Counted from the stretch's first letter, positions 49,691 to 59,802 are shown. The stretch is 64,000 nucleotides of DNA from Pseudoxanthomonas kalamensis DSM 18571 (GCF_010211745.1 NZ_PDWQ01000002.1:1-64000), one strand, 5' to 3'. The notes: generated by a model from the letters alone, not told the origin. Made by a program: numbers and translations.

Positions 49691-50905
49691 TCAATCGGCA
49701 ATTTTGGGGGCGGCGGCCGCGGAATCAAGCCGGCGCGCGATCACGTCGTCCGGATGCAGCACCCGATCCTCGACCGGTTCGACATCGAACGGCGCCCGGA
49801 ACACCAGCGACGGCAGCAGGGTAGTCAGGGTGGCGTACAGCAGCAAGCCGCCGAACAGCTCCGGCGGGATATGGAAGCGGTCGCGCATGATCCCGGCCAG
49901 CACCAGGGTGAAGATCAGCGTCGGCGCCAGCGCCAGCGATACCCGCAGGCTGTTGCCGCTGCTTTCCTGCCGGAACATCAGCCGCCGCTGCAACCACAGC
50001 ACCGCGATCCGCAGCGGCAGCACCACCGCGGTCAGCGCCAGGCCAATCCCGAGCGCCTTCCAGCTCAGCGCATCCTCGGGCACCCGGGTGCCGGCGTTGA
50101 AGAAATAGAACGGCACGAAGAACGAGGCGAACAGGCGCACCGCATGCAGGTTGGCCTCCGAGGCCAGCAGCGGCATCCGTACCTGCAGCAGGCGCGCGAC
50201 CAGGCCGGCGATGAAGGCGCCGACCAGGTAGTACACGCCCAGCTTGTAGCTGATGTAGGCCGCCACCAGCCCGACCATGACCAGCAGCGAGAATTCCGAG
50301 CCCGGCGCATGCGGCGCCACCCAGCGCCCCAGCGCGACGAACACCAGCGGCAAACCGACCAGCATCGCCAGCATGACCCCGGACGACACCGCCATCTTCG
50401 TCGGGTCGCTGGCCTGCAGCACCACGAACAGCGCCGCCAGCGCCAGCAGCTCGCCGGCGATGGCCTTGCTGGTGACCCAGAAGCGCTCCTGCTCGTCCAG
50501 ACCCAGCCGCGCCAGGGTATCGAGGATGAAGCCGGTGGACGGCGTCAGCAGCGCCAGCGCCAGCAGGCCGGACGCCTGCCAGCCAAGGTCGAAGTAGTGC
50601 CAGGCCAGCCACGACAGGCCGACCAGCACCACGGTGCGGATCGCCAGATGCGCCAACAGCGGTCCCAGCCCCTTGCGCAGGTCGCGCAGCTCGACCTCCA
50701 GGCCGGCGAACAGGAACAGCGAGGAGATGCCCAGCGTCGCCAGCATGCCGATCACCGGATCGTGCGCCCGTTCGTGCCAGACCAGCATCGCCGCCACCCC
50801 GAACAGCAGGCAGGTCAGCGGCGCCGGGATCTTCCAGCGCTGCAGCGCGCGCGGAATGACCAGCAGAGCGAAAATCAGCAGCAGGTAGATCAGTTCGTTG
50901 CTCAT
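49691..50905 (-). CDS. Cation:proton antiporter, CPA-type
   Basis: A 404-residue membrane protein with about 12 helices (SNELIYLLLIFALLVIPRAL at the start). The Na/H exchanger-like pattern includes SSLFLFAGLEVELRDLRK, LLTPSTGFILDTLARLGLDE and SKAIAGELLALAALF. A second half has LVGAFIAGLVARLLQ. No TrkA domain is attached. It is transcribed toward the FmdB gene and divergently from the glucosylglycerol gene, which suggests a shared role in salt stress. Confidence 0.85.
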   Translation of the reverse strand: MSNELIYLLLIFALLVIPRALQRWKIPAPLTCLLFGVAAMLVWHERAHDPVIGMLATLGISSLFLFAGLEVELRDLRKGLGPLLAHLAIRTVVLVGLSWLAWHYFDLGWQASGLLALALLTPSTGFILDTLARLGLDEQERFWVTSKAIAGELLALAALFVVLQASDPTKMAVSSGVMLAMLVGLPLVFVALGRWVAPHAPGSEFSLLVMVGLVAAYISYKLGVYYLVGAFIAGLVARLLQVRMPLLASEANLHAVRLFASFFVPFYFFNAGTRVPEDALSWKALGIGLALTAVVLPLRIAVLWLQRRLMFRQESSGNSLRVSLALAPTLIFTLVLAGIMRDRFHIPPELFGGLLLYATLTTLLPSLVFRAPFDVEPVEDRVLHPDDVIARRLDSAAAAPKIAD

Positions 50906-51019
50906 CGGCGGTGGGGGTCCTCGAAGTCCTGATGGCGCCCGGACAACCACGCCCGCAACGCATTCCCTCCGTGCCACGTTACCACCCCCGCAAAGCCGGC
51001 TCCGCCCATCGCCGGAATT

Positions 51020-51047
51020 TTGTCCAATTCAATCAATATGTTATGAT
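51020..51047 (+). promoter_or_regulatory. Promoter upstream of glucosylglycerol gene
   Basis: TTGTCC at 51020-51025 and TATGAT at 51042-51047 are separated by 16 bases in an A/T-rich island between two divergent genes. Predicted initiation is near 51054, leaving a leader of about 130 bases before the TTG start. Salt control is plausible but not visible. Confidence 0.55.
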
Positions 51048-51187
51048 TCCAAGATAGAACTCCACCGGTGCAACACCGCGCCCCGACGCCGGCGCGAACC
51101 GGTCCCGCCCACCGGGACCGCTCCTGCTTTCCACGGAAGAAGTTTCCAGGCACCGGCACCCGCTCCCGCCCGCTGTCAGGAAGTCCG

Positions 51188-53590
51188 TTGACCCCCAAAA
51201 ACGCTGTCCGCAATTCCCCGTCCCGTCCGTCCGTGGCCCCGCGCCGCACGCCCAGACTGATCCTGGCCACCGATCTCGACGGTACCTTCCTCGCCGGGTC
51301 GGCCGAGGACCGCCACCGCCTGTACCGGCTGGTCGACCAGCACCCCGACATCCACCTGATCTTCATCACCGGACGCGGCCTGGAAGCGGTCATGCCGCTG
51401 CTGACCGACCCGTCGATGCCGCGCCCGGACCATGTGGTCTGCGATGTCGGCGCCACCGTGGTCGACGGCCGCAGCCTGCAGCCGCTGCAGCCGCTGCAAT
51501 CAACCATCGAATCGCGCTGGCCGGGCGAACAGGTCGTGCTCGAGGCGATGCGCGCCTTCCCGCAACTGCAGCGCCAGGACGTGCCGCAGGAGCGCCGCTG
51601 TTCGTACTTCTGCGACCCGGAAACGTTGGGCCCGATCCGCGCGGCGATCGAGCATGTGGCCAGCGCGCTGGGCTGCGACGTGCTGTATTCGGCCGACCGC
51701 TACCTGGACATCCTGCCGCCGGACACCGACAAGGGCCGCACCCTGCGTGCGCTGACCCGGCAACTGGACCTGCCGCGCGAGCGCATCCTGGTCGCCGGCG
51801 ACACCCTGAACGACCTGTCGATGTACATGGCCGGCTTCCACGGCGTCTGCGTCGGCGAATCCGAGCCGGCGCTGATCGAGGCCACCGGCTCGTTGTCCGA
51901 GACCTACCACGCGCAAGCGCCGGGCTGCGGCGGCATCCTCGAGGCCATCGACCACTTCCGTCTGCTCGCCGATGACGACAGCGGCCTGGACACGCCGAGC
52001 CGTCCCGACAAGGGCAAGGCCGAACTGGTGATGGTCTATCACCGGCTGCCGTACGAGGAGGTCGTCGAGGACGGCCAGCGGGTACGCCGGCGTCCGAAAT
52101 CCCCCAACGGCATCATTCCCTCGCTGCTGAGCTTCTTCCACGGCGGCCAGGCCGGCTCGTGGGTGGCGTGGAGCATCGAGGACCCGAAGCAGGGCCCATT
52201 CGAGGTCCATACCGAAGTCGATCCCGAGCACTACCCCACCCTGACCGCGGCGCGGGTGCCGCTGAGCAAGCAGGAAGTGGACATCTTCTACAAGCGTTTC
52301 TCGAAAGAGGCGTTCTGGCCGATGCTGCACGTGTTCTGGGAACGCGCGCGTTTCCGCGAGGACGACTGGCAGGTATTCCTGAAGGTCAACCGCAAGTTCG
52401 CCGAAACCACCGCCGCCGAAGCCGCGCACGGCGCCACCGTGTGGATCCACGACTACAACCTGTGGATGGTGCCGGCGTACCTGCGCGAGATCCGCCCGGA
52501 CCTGAAGATCGCCTTTTTCCACCACACCTATTTCCCCTCCGCCGACGTCTTCAACGTGGTGCCGTGGCGACGCGAGATCATCGGCAGCCTGCTCAGCTGC
52601 GACTACATCGGCTTCCACATCCCGCGCCAGGTCGAAAACTTCGTCGACGTCGTGCGCGGGGTGATGCCGGTCGAGCGGCTGGAAATGCAGAACTGCGCAC
52701 CGCGCTTCGTCACCTACGGCTGCGCGGTCGGGCTGGACACCATGACCACGCGCCTGCGGGTCGGCGATCGCGTGGTCGCGCTGGGCGCGCATCCGGTCGG
52801 TACCGACCTGAAGCGGATCCGCGACGTGCTAGCCAATCCGGACGTGCGCAACAACGTGTACAAACTGCGGCGCGAGATCGGCGCACGCAAGCTGGTGTTG
52901 TCGATCGAGCGGCTGGACTACACCAAGGGCACCCTGGCCAAGCTGGAAGCCTACGAGCGCCTGCTGGAAACCCGGCCGCAGCTGCAGGGCAAGGTCACCC
53001 TGCTGATGGTCTGCGTGCCGGCCGCACGAGAGATGACTGTCTACCGCACCCTGCAGAACCAGATCGAGCAGGCGGTGGGCCGGATCAACGGTCGCTTCTC
53101 GCGGCTGGACTGGACCCCGGTGCGCTTCTTCGCCCAGGCGCTGCCGTTCGAGGACGTGGTCGCGCACTACGCCGCTGCGCAGGTGATGTGGATCACCCCG
53201 CTACGCGACGGCCTGAACCTGGTTGCCAAGGAATTCGTCGCCACCCACGGCATCGAAGGCAGCAGCGGCGCACTGGTGCTGTCCGAATTCGCCGGCGCCG
53301 CCGCCGAGCTGAAGGGCGCGGTGCTGACCAACCCGCACGACCAGGCCGACCTGAGCGCGGCGCTGGAACAGGCGCTGTCGATGCCCGACGACGAAGCCGC
53401 CGGCCGCATGCGCCAGCTGTACGACATCGTCGAATACCACGACATCGACCGCTGGGGCCGCGAGTTCCTGGCCGCGGTGAAACAGGCCGTGCAGCCGGCT
53501 CACCAGAAGGCCAGCACCAGCAGGAAGGTCAGCAAGGCGACCAAGAGCATGCCCAGGCGCAGCGGCAAGGCCGGCAGCGCCGCCGCCTGA
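51188..53590 (+). CDS. ggpPS: Bifunctional glucosylglycerol-phosphate phosphatase/synthase
   Basis: An 800-residue fusion. The N-terminus is a HAD phosphatase of the sucrose-phosphatase type (LILATDLDGTFL, IFITGRGL and VAGDTLNDLSMY with the catalytic and metal Asp residues). The C-terminus is a GT20 synthase (PNGIIPSLLSFF, HDYNLWMVPAYLRE, FFHHTYFPSADVFN, GRINGRFSRLDWTPVRFF, WITPLRDGLNLVAKEF). This order and motif set match GgpPS of Stenotrophomonas and pseudomonads, which make the compatible solute glucosylglycerol, better than OtsA/OtsB. TTG 51188 with AGGAAG upstream is preferred over GTG 51068. The last 91 bp overlap the convergent symporter gene. Confidence 0.88.
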   Translation: MTPKNAVRNSPSRPSVAPRRTPRLILATDLDGTFLAGSAEDRHRLYRLVDQHPDIHLIFITGRGLEAVMPLLTDPSMPRPDHVVCDVGATVVDGRSLQPLQPLQSTIESRWPGEQVVLEAMRAFPQLQRQDVPQERRCSYFCDPETLGPIRAAIEHVASALGCDVLYSADRYLDILPPDTDKGRTLRALTRQLDLPRERILVAGDTLNDLSMYMAGFHGVCVGESEPALIEATGSLSETYHAQAPGCGGILEAIDHFRLLADDDSGLDTPSRPDKGKAELVMVYHRLPYEEVVEDGQRVRRRPKSPNGIIPSLLSFFHGGQAGSWVAWSIEDPKQGPFEVHTEVDPEHYPTLTAARVPLSKQEVDIFYKRFSKEAFWPMLHVFWERARFREDDWQVFLKVNRKFAETTAAEAAHGATVWIHDYNLWMVPAYLREIRPDLKIAFFHHTYFPSADVFNVVPWRREIIGSLLSCDYIGFHIPRQVENFVDVVRGVMPVERLEMQNCAPRFVTYGCAVGLDTMTTRLRVGDRVVALGAHPVGTDLKRIRDVLANPDVRNNVYKLRREIGARKLVLSIERLDYTKGTLAKLEAYERLLETRPQLQGKVTLLMVCVPAAREMTVYRTLQNQIEQAVGRINGRFSRLDWTPVRFFAQALPFEDVVAHYAAAQVMWITPLRDGLNLVAKEFVATHGIEGSSGALVLSEFAGAAAELKGAVLTNPHDQADLSAALEQALSMPDDEAAGRMRQLYDIVEYHDIDRWGREFLAAVKQAVQPAHQKASTSRKVSKATKSMPRRSGKAGSAAA

Positions 53591-55050
53591 GGCGATGCCA
53601 CCGCCGCCAGCTGCTGCGCGTCCGCCGGCCGGCCGCGCAGCAGCTGCCACAGCAGGATGAAGCCGCAGGTGGCGGCGAACAGCACGCCGGCGACGATGCT
53701 GAAATGCAGGTTCGCCCAGCCCAGCTGGGTGGCGGCGAACCAGGCCAGGCTCAGTGCATGCCCACTCAGGGTGCCGAGGAAAGCGGCGTCGGCGCCGATG
53801 CGGCGGTTCCACATCGCCATCACGAATACCGCCACCAGTGGCGGAGTGACATAGGCGAAGGCCTGCTGCAGATAGGCGAACAGGCCGGGGAAATGCTGGA
53901 TCTGCGGCGCCCACAATGCCGCCAGCGCCATCAGCACCAGGGTCAGCACACGTCCAAGCCGGGCCAGCGCGCGGGTATCCATGCCCGGCCGGTGCGGCTG
54001 CACGAAATCGACACTGATCAGGGTCGAAGCCGAGTTCAGCGCCGAATCCACGCTCGACATGATCGCCGCCAGCAGGCCTGCCAGGATCAGTCCGGCCACG
54101 CCGACCGGCGCGTAATGCCGGATCAGCTGGGCAAACACCTCGTCGCCGCGCTGCAGGTCCGGCAGCAGCGCCGCCGCCATCGCTCCCGGCAGCACCATCA
54201 GGAACAACGGCAGCAGCTTCAGCGCTGCCGCGATCAGCGAACCGCCGGCCGCCGCATCGACGCTGCGTGCGCCCAGCAACCGCTGCGACACATACTGGTT
54301 CATCGTCCAGTAGTAGAAGCCCAGGATCGGCAGGCCGATCAGGGTGCCCAGCCACGGCAGTTCGGGATCGTCCAGCGGACGGATCAGCGACAGGTGATCG
54401 TCGGGCACCGCCGCCATCATCCGCGACCAGGAGAAGTCGAACTGCGAGAACACTACCCCGGCCAACAGCGCCGACCCGGCCAGCAACACCACGGTCTGCA
54501 GCGCATCGGTATAGACCACCGCGCGCAGGCCGCCGGCAGCGGTATACAGGCCGGCGAACAACGCGATCGCGACGATGGTCGGGGTCAGCGGCAACTGCGG
54601 AAAGAACACCTGCAACACCAGCGCGCCGGCATACAGGCTGCCGGCGGTGTCCAGCACGATCGCCAGGAACACCGTCACCGCCGACAGGTACTTGCGCATG
54701 CGCGCATCGAAGCGCTTTTCCAGCAACTCCGGCACCGTGGTCAGGCGATCGCGCAGGAACACCGGGATGACGAAACGGGCGGCGAACAGCAGCACCAGCG
54801 CCGCCATCCATTCGTAGTTGGCCACCGCGATGCCCGAGGACCAGGCCGCGCCAGGCAGGCCGATCAGGGTGGTCGAGGAGATGTTGGAAGCGAACAGCGA
54901 CAAGCCAACCATGCCCGCTCCCAGCGAACGCCCGGCCAGGAACAATTCGTCGCTGTCGGGACTGCGTCGCGCCACGCGCACGCAGACCACGATCACAATC
55001 AGCAGATACGCCAGCAGAACGGCGTAGTCGAGCGTGTGCAGCGCTCCCAT
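53500..55050 (-). CDS. Sodium:solute symporter (SSS/SGLT-like)
   Basis: A 516-residue membrane protein with about 13-14 helices. The N-terminus LHTLDYAVLLAYLLIVIVVC precedes the sodium-symporter signature region (SPDSDELFLAGRSLGAGMVGLSLFASNISSTTLIGLPG shortened) and GFYYWTMNQYVSQR. AAIMSSVDSALNSASTLISVD is the sodium-site helix. vSGLT-like sugar symporters are the closest type. It converges on ggpPS, with 3' ends overlapping by 91 bp. Retrieval of leaked glucosylglycerol or sugar uptake is an inference. Confidence 0.87.
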   Translation of the reverse strand: MGALHTLDYAVLLAYLLIVIVVCVRVARRSPDSDELFLAGRSLGAGMVGLSLFASNISSTTLIGLPGAAWSSGIAVANYEWMAALVLLFAARFVIPVFLRDRLTTVPELLEKRFDARMRKYLSAVTVFLAIVLDTAGSLYAGALVLQVFFPQLPLTPTIVAIALFAGLYTAAGGLRAVVYTDALQTVVLLAGSALLAGVVFSQFDFSWSRMMAAVPDDHLSLIRPLDDPELPWLGTLIGLPILGFYYWTMNQYVSQRLLGARSVDAAAGGSLIAAALKLLPLFLMVLPGAMAAALLPDLQRGDEVFAQLIRHYAPVGVAGLILAGLLAAIMSSVDSALNSASTLISVDFVQPHRPGMDTRALARLGRVLTLVLMALAALWAPQIQHFPGLFAYLQQAFAYVTPPLVAVFVMAMWNRRIGADAAFLGTLSGHALSLAWFAATQLGWANLHFSIVAGVLFAATCGFILLWQLLRGRPADAQQLAAVASPQAAALPALPLRLGMLLVALLTFLLVLAFW

Positions 55051-55144
55051 CTTCCTCGTGCAATGCGTGCGGGGGTGTTTTCAGGGAAACACGGATGGCC
55101 ACGCATTACAAATCGACGGTCGCCAGACCGCGACAGCCACACGC

Positions 55145-57007
55145 TCAGGACGCGGCGTCGTACAGCGCAAGCAAGGCTTCTTCGGCTATCTCCAGCTGCG
55201 CGCGCAATTGCGTCTGCTGACGCCCCAGTTCCGCGCCTTGCGAACCGTCGCCGGCAAACACCGCCGGATCGGCCAGCCGCATCTCGACCTCGACCAGTTG
55301 CCGTTCCAGTTCCGCCACCGTCTGCTCGGCCTTGCCCAGCTTGTGCGGGTTGATCCTGGGGCGTTCGGGTTTCGGTGCGGCGACCGGCGTCGCTTCCGCC
55401 TTCGGCATCGCCGGCGCACGCGCCTGCTCGCCCGAGGGACGCGAACGCAACCACGCGGCGTATTCGTCCAGGTCGCCGTCGAACGGCTCGACGATACCGT
55501 CGTGCACGCGCCAGAAACTGTCGCTGACCAGGCCGATCAGGTGGCGGTCGTGCGAGACCAGCACGATCGCGCCATCGAAGTCGCTCAGCGCTTCGGCCAG
55601 CGCCTCGCGCATGTCCAGGTCCAGATGGTTGGTCGGCTCATCCAGCAGCAGCACGTTCGGCTGCTTCCAGGCAATCAGCGCCAGCGCCAGCCGCGCGCGC
55701 TCGCCGCCGGAAAAGCCGTCGATGCTCTCGAAGGCGCGATCGCCGGGGAAATACCACTTGCCGAGGAAGTCGCGGAACGCCTGAGTCGCGGTGTCCGGCG
55801 ACAACTCGCGCAGGTGGTCGATCGGCGAGGTGCCTTCCTTCAACGACTCCACCGTGTGCTGGGCGAAGTAGCCGATCCGCAGGTCCGGGTGCGCGTAACG
55901 CTCGCCGTCGATCAGCGCCAGTTCGCCGACCAGCGACTTGACCAGAGTCGACTTGCCGGCCCCGTTCGGCCCGAGCAGGCCGATGCGGTCACCGGCCTCC
56001 AGCCCGAAGCCGACCCCGGACAGGATGCGGACGTCGTTGCCATAGCCGCAGACACCGTCGTTGATCCGCAACAGCGCATGCGGCAGCTTCGCCGGCGGCG
56101 GGAAATCGATCCGGAACTCGCGTTCGGCGCGCACCGCCTCGGTGCCGGCCAGCTTGGCCAGCCGCTTCATTCGTGATTGCGCCTGCCGCGCCTTGCTGGC
56201 CTTGGCCTTGAAGCGGTCGATGAACTTCTGCAGATGCGCGCGTTCGGCCTGTTCCTTGTCGAAGGCGATCTGCTGCTGGCGCAGGTGCTCGGCGCGCTGG
56301 CGTTCGAATGCGGTGTAGTCGCCGGCGTACAGCTTCGCCCGGCCTTCGTTGAGGTGCAGGGTATGGGTGCACACGCCGTCGAGGAACTCGCGGTCATGCG
56401 AGATCAGCAGCAGGGTACCGGGGTATTTCAGCAGCCACTGCTCCAGCCACAGCACCGCATCCAGGTCCAGGTGGTTGGTCGGCTCGTCCAGCAGCAGCAG
56501 GTCGCTGGGCATCATCAGCGCGCGGGCCAGGTTCAGGCGCACGCGCCAGCCACCGGAAAACTCGCTGACCGCGCGCCGATGGGTCGCGGCCGGAAAGCCC
56601 AGTCCATGCAGCAGGCGGCCGGCGCGGGCCTCGGCGTCGTAGCCGTTCAGTTCGGCCAGCTTCTGATGCGCCTCGGCGACCGCCTCCCAGTCCTCGCGCG
56701 CATTGGCCTCGGCCTCGGCGCGCAGCACGCGGGCGATGGTCTCGTCACCGCCCAGCACGAAATCGATCGCCGCGTCCGGCAGCGACGGGGTTTCCTGCGC
56801 CACGCTGGCGATGCGCAGGCGGTTGGGCACATCGATGTCTCCACGGTCGGCCTCGACCTGACCCTGGATGGCGGCGAACAGGCTGGACTTGCCGGTGCCG
56901 TTGCGCCCAACCACGCCAACCCGCCAGCCCGCATGCAGGGCCAGATCGACCTGGGACAGCAGCAGCCGTTCGCCCCGGCGCAGGGCGAAATTGCGAAAGG
57001 AAATCAT
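55145..57007 (-). CDS. ABC-F family ATPase (YheS/Uup-like)
   Basis: A 620-residue soluble protein with two ABC domains and no membrane part. Domain 1 has GRNGTGKS, SGGWRVRLNLARAL and LLLLDEPTNHLDL. Domain 2 has GPNGAGKS, SGGERARLALALI and VLLLDEPTNHLDL. The inter-domain linker is charged (RQRAEHLRQQQIAFDKEQAER). A C-terminal coiled coil (KLGKAEQTVAELERQLVEVE) is present. Family members act on the ribosome E-site in translation. Confidence 0.93.
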   Translation of the reverse strand: MISFRNFALRRGERLLLSQVDLALHAGWRVGVVGRNGTGKSSLFAAIQGQVEADRGDIDVPNRLRIASVAQETPSLPDAAIDFVLGGDETIARVLRAEAEANAREDWEAVAEAHQKLAELNGYDAEARAGRLLHGLGFPAATHRRAVSEFSGGWRVRLNLARALMMPSDLLLLDEPTNHLDLDAVLWLEQWLLKYPGTLLLISHDREFLDGVCTHTLHLNEGRAKLYAGDYTAFERQRAEHLRQQQIAFDKEQAERAHLQKFIDRFKAKASKARQAQSRMKRLAKLAGTEAVRAEREFRIDFPPPAKLPHALLRINDGVCGYGNDVRILSGVGFGLEAGDRIGLLGPNGAGKSTLVKSLVGELALIDGERYAHPDLRIGYFAQHTVESLKEGTSPIDHLRELSPDTATQAFRDFLGKWYFPGDRAFESIDGFSGGERARLALALIAWKQPNVLLLDEPTNHLDLDMREALAEALSDFDGAIVLVSHDRHLIGLVSDSFWRVHDGIVEPFDGDLDEYAAWLRSRPSGEQARAPAMPKAEATPVAAPKPERPRINPHKLGKAEQTVAELERQLVEVEMRLADPAVFAGDGSQGAELGRQQTQLRAQLEIAEEALLALYDAAS

Positions 57008-57400
57008 GCGGCAATTCTACCGGTTGCCGGCACCCCGCATTGCCTTGCAAGGCGAGCGGACATCAAGGTCATCCACCTTCCGCAGGGCAGCCACCCCTCG
57101 AAGGCGCGGGCGCGGCCCGCCCCCTGCCGAACTGGCTTGCAAGCAATCCGTCGTTGATAGCCGAACCGCATCTGCACATGAGCCCAGACCATTGGGAATG
57201 CATGCGATTGCAGCCGAACATGTCGTCAACGTCGTTCATAAAAATCCGATTGACCACGATGTCATCCCAGTGTAATCAAGGCATGTGCTGCATCGCACAA
57301 AAGTGATTCCACTTGCAACCTTTGCTCCGCCACGCGGTGGAGAGAACGCCCCCTGGCGTGTGACATCGACATAACTACAAACCCCAAGGAAGAGCTTCCA
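57008..57400. other. Intergenic region between divergent ABC-F and TonB-receptor genes
   Basis: A 393-bp stretch without a convincing gene. It holds a candidate promoter for the receptor near 57250-57276, a small dyad near 57330-57345 (CTCCGCCACGCGGTGGAG) in the leader, and an AAGGAAGAG ribosome site before ATG 57401. The left half should contain the ABC-F promoter, which I could not place. Confidence 0.5.
57250..57276 (+). promoter_or_regulatory. Candidate promoter of the TonB-dependent receptor gene
   Basis: TTGACC at 57250-57255 and TGTAAT at 57271-57276 are close to consensus, but the 15-base spacing is short. The predicted leader is about 115 bases. Confidence 0.35.
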
Positions 57401-59779
57401 ATGAAGAACAAACTGTCCCTGCTGTCCATCGCCGTCCTCGGCGCACTGGCCAGCCAGTCGGCGCTTGCCCAAGACAACAGCGCCCCGGCCAACACGCTGG
57501 ATACCCTGATCGTCACCGGTACCCGCGTCGCCGACCGTACCGTGGCCGAGTCGACCGCCCCCATCGACATCATCAGCCCGGAAGTGCTGGAAGGCACCGG
57601 CACCACCGAACTGGCCACCGCGTTGTCGCGTGCGCTGCCATCGTTGAACTTCCCGCGTCCGGCCGTTTCCGACGGCACCGACGCCGTGCGCCCGGCCCAG
57701 TTGCGCGGCCTCTCGCCCGACCATGTGCTGGTGCTGGTCAACGGCAAGCGCTACCACAGCGGCGCCCTGGTCAACGTCAACGGCACCCAGGGCCGCGGTT
57801 CTGCACCGGCCGACCTGAATACCATTCCGATCGCCGCCATTGCCCGCGTCGAAGTGTTGCGCGACGGCGCATCGGCACAGTACGGCTCCGATGCCATCGC
57901 CGGCGTCATCAACATCGTGCTGAAGGGCAGCGAGAGCGGCGGCAGCATCGCCGCGCGCTATGGACAATACAGCGCCGGCGATGGCCAGCAGTACCAGCTG
58001 TCCGCCGATGCCGGTCTGAAACTCGGCGAAGCCGGCAAGATCCACTTCGCCGCGCAGGGCGGCCATCAGGACCAGACCGACCGCGCCCGTCCCTACCTGG
58101 GTTCCAACCCGGGCCCGAATTCGTCCAACCCGCCCGCGGGCGAGGTCTCGCAGCGGCTGGGCGATCCGGAAGTCGACCATGGCTCGTTCGCCTACAACGG
58201 CGAACTGAACCTCACCGACTACCTCACCCTGTATTCGTACGGCATCTATACCAAGCGCGACGTGCTCTCCAACGGTTATTTCCGTGAAGACCTTGATCCG
58301 AACAACATCCAGGAAATCTATCCGAACGGCTTCCTGCCGCAGATCAACAACGTCTCCACCGACTACGACTTCGTGCTGGGTGCCAAGACCTGGACCGATG
58401 GCGGCACCAACATCGACCTCAGCTACACCTACGGTTCCAACGAACTGACCTTCGACATCAAGAACACGCTCAACCGCAGCCTGGGTCCCACCTCGCCGAC
58501 ACGGTTCTTCGCCGGCGCGCTGGAATACAAGCAGCACGTGCTGAACCTGGACTTCAACAAGGCGCTGGAATGGGGTCTGGCCTATCCGGTCACCCTGTCC
58601 TACGGCGTGGAGTGGCGGGGCGAAGAGTTCATCCAGACTCCGGGCGAACCCGATTCCTACGCCAACGGCAGCTTCGGCGGCGCCGCCGGTTCGCAGGTGT
58701 TCCCCGGCTTCCAGCCCGGCTACAGCGGCAATTACGACCGCAACAGCCTGTCGTTCTACGCCGGCCTGGAGGGCAACATCACCGAGAAGTTCGCCCTCGG
58801 TCTGGCCGCCCGTGCCGAGGACTACAGCGACTTCGGCAATACCACCACCGGCAAGATCACCGCGCGTTACGACTTCAGCCCGGCGGTCGCCCTGCGCGGC
58901 ACCGTGTCCACCGGCTTCCATGCGCCGGCGCTGCAACAGCAGAACTTCCAGGCGGTTTCGACCAACTTCATCGACGGCATTCCCTACGACATCGCCACTT
59001 TCCGCGTCGACCATCCGGCGGCGGTCGCCCTGGGCGCCGAACCCCTGAAGCCCGAAGAATCGGTCAACTACAGCCTGGGTCTGGTGCTGCAACCGGCCGA
59101 CGGCCTGTACGTCACCATCGACGCCTACCGCATCGCCGTGGACGACCGCATCACCCTGTCCGCCAACCTGACCAGTACCGCAGTACGCAACTACCTCAAT
59201 GCCAACGGGTTCCCGTCGGTCGGTGGCGGGCGTTATTTCACCAACGCCATCGACACCACCACCGACGGCATCGACATCGTCGGCACCTACAACTGGAAAC
59301 TGGCCAACAGCAGCATCGACCTGACCGCCGGCTACAACTACAACAAGACCACGATCGACCGCGTCGCCGGCAACCCGGCTGCGCTGGAAGCCATCGACCC
59401 CACCGCCGAACGCTTCAGCCGGGTCGAGATCGGTCGCTTCGAGAAGGGCGCCCCGCGCGACAAGCTCTCGCTGGGCGGCACCTGGCATCTGGCCTCGTTC
59501 GACGTTTCGGCCAGCGCGACCCGCTATGGCGAGTTCACGTCGTTCAGCAGCAATCCGGACAACGACCAGACCTTCGGCGCCGAATGGACGCTTGATCTGG
59601 CCGCCACCTACCGGATCAACGGCTGGGAGTTCACCCTGGGCGGCGACAACGTCCTGAACGAATACCCGGACGAACTGATCTACGCCACCTCGAACAACGG
59701 CCAGTTCCCGTACAGCGGCAGCTCGCCGTTCGGTTTCAACGGCGCCTTCATGTACGCCAACATCGGCTACAAGTGGTAA
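57401..59779 (+). CDS. TonB-dependent outer-membrane receptor
   Basis: A 792-residue receptor. A signal peptide (KLSLLSIAVLGALASQSALAQ) is followed by the TonB box DTLIVTGTR near residues 34-42. A plug domain follows (QLRGLSPDHVLVLVNGKRYH, IARVEVLRDGASAQYGSDAIAGVINIV shortened). A 22-strand barrel ends in the aromatic ...NIGYKW. No extra N-terminal signalling domain is present. The substrate (siderophore, sugar or other) is not identifiable. It has its own terminator downstream. Confidence 0.93.
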   Translation: MKNKLSLLSIAVLGALASQSALAQDNSAPANTLDTLIVTGTRVADRTVAESTAPIDIISPEVLEGTGTTELATALSRALPSLNFPRPAVSDGTDAVRPAQLRGLSPDHVLVLVNGKRYHSGALVNVNGTQGRGSAPADLNTIPIAAIARVEVLRDGASAQYGSDAIAGVINIVLKGSESGGSIAARYGQYSAGDGQQYQLSADAGLKLGEAGKIHFAAQGGHQDQTDRARPYLGSNPGPNSSNPPAGEVSQRLGDPEVDHGSFAYNGELNLTDYLTLYSYGIYTKRDVLSNGYFREDLDPNNIQEIYPNGFLPQINNVSTDYDFVLGAKTWTDGGTNIDLSYTYGSNELTFDIKNTLNRSLGPTSPTRFFAGALEYKQHVLNLDFNKALEWGLAYPVTLSYGVEWRGEEFIQTPGEPDSYANGSFGGAAGSQVFPGFQPGYSGNYDRNSLSFYAGLEGNITEKFALGLAARAEDYSDFGNTTTGKITARYDFSPAVALRGTVSTGFHAPALQQQNFQAVSTNFIDGIPYDIATFRVDHPAAVALGAEPLKPEESVNYSLGLVLQPADGLYVTIDAYRIAVDDRITLSANLTSTAVRNYLNANGFPSVGGGRYFTNAIDTTTDGIDIVGTYNWKLANSSIDLTAGYNYNKTTIDRVAGNPAALEAIDPTAERFSRVEIGRFEKGAPRDKLSLGGTWHLASFDVSASATRYGEFTSFSSNPDNDQTFGAEWTLDLAATYRINGWEFTLGGDNVLNEYPDELIYATSNNGQFPYSGSSPFGFNGAFMYANIGYKW

Positions 59780-59802
59780 TCACCGCTGCAACCGGCAAAC
59801 GG

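Noticed and set aside
51188-53590. Trehalose synthesis (OtsA/OtsB fusion)
   Set aside because: The phosphatase-first order and the GRINGRFSRLDW and PNGIIPSLLSFF motifs fit glucosylglycerol-phosphate synthases better than OtsA.
52159-55353. A 1064-codon forward frame over ggpPS and antisense to the symporter
   Set aside because: The translation is Arg/Pro/Gln-rich low complexity. The real genes in other frames have strong family motifs, so this is a high-GC shadow frame.
57236-59488. A 750-codon open frame antisense to the TonB receptor gene
   Set aside because: It mirrors the codon structure of a clear high-GC receptor gene. Its translation is rich in Gly/Val/Ala/Arg with no recognisable domain, and it runs into the receptor's leader.
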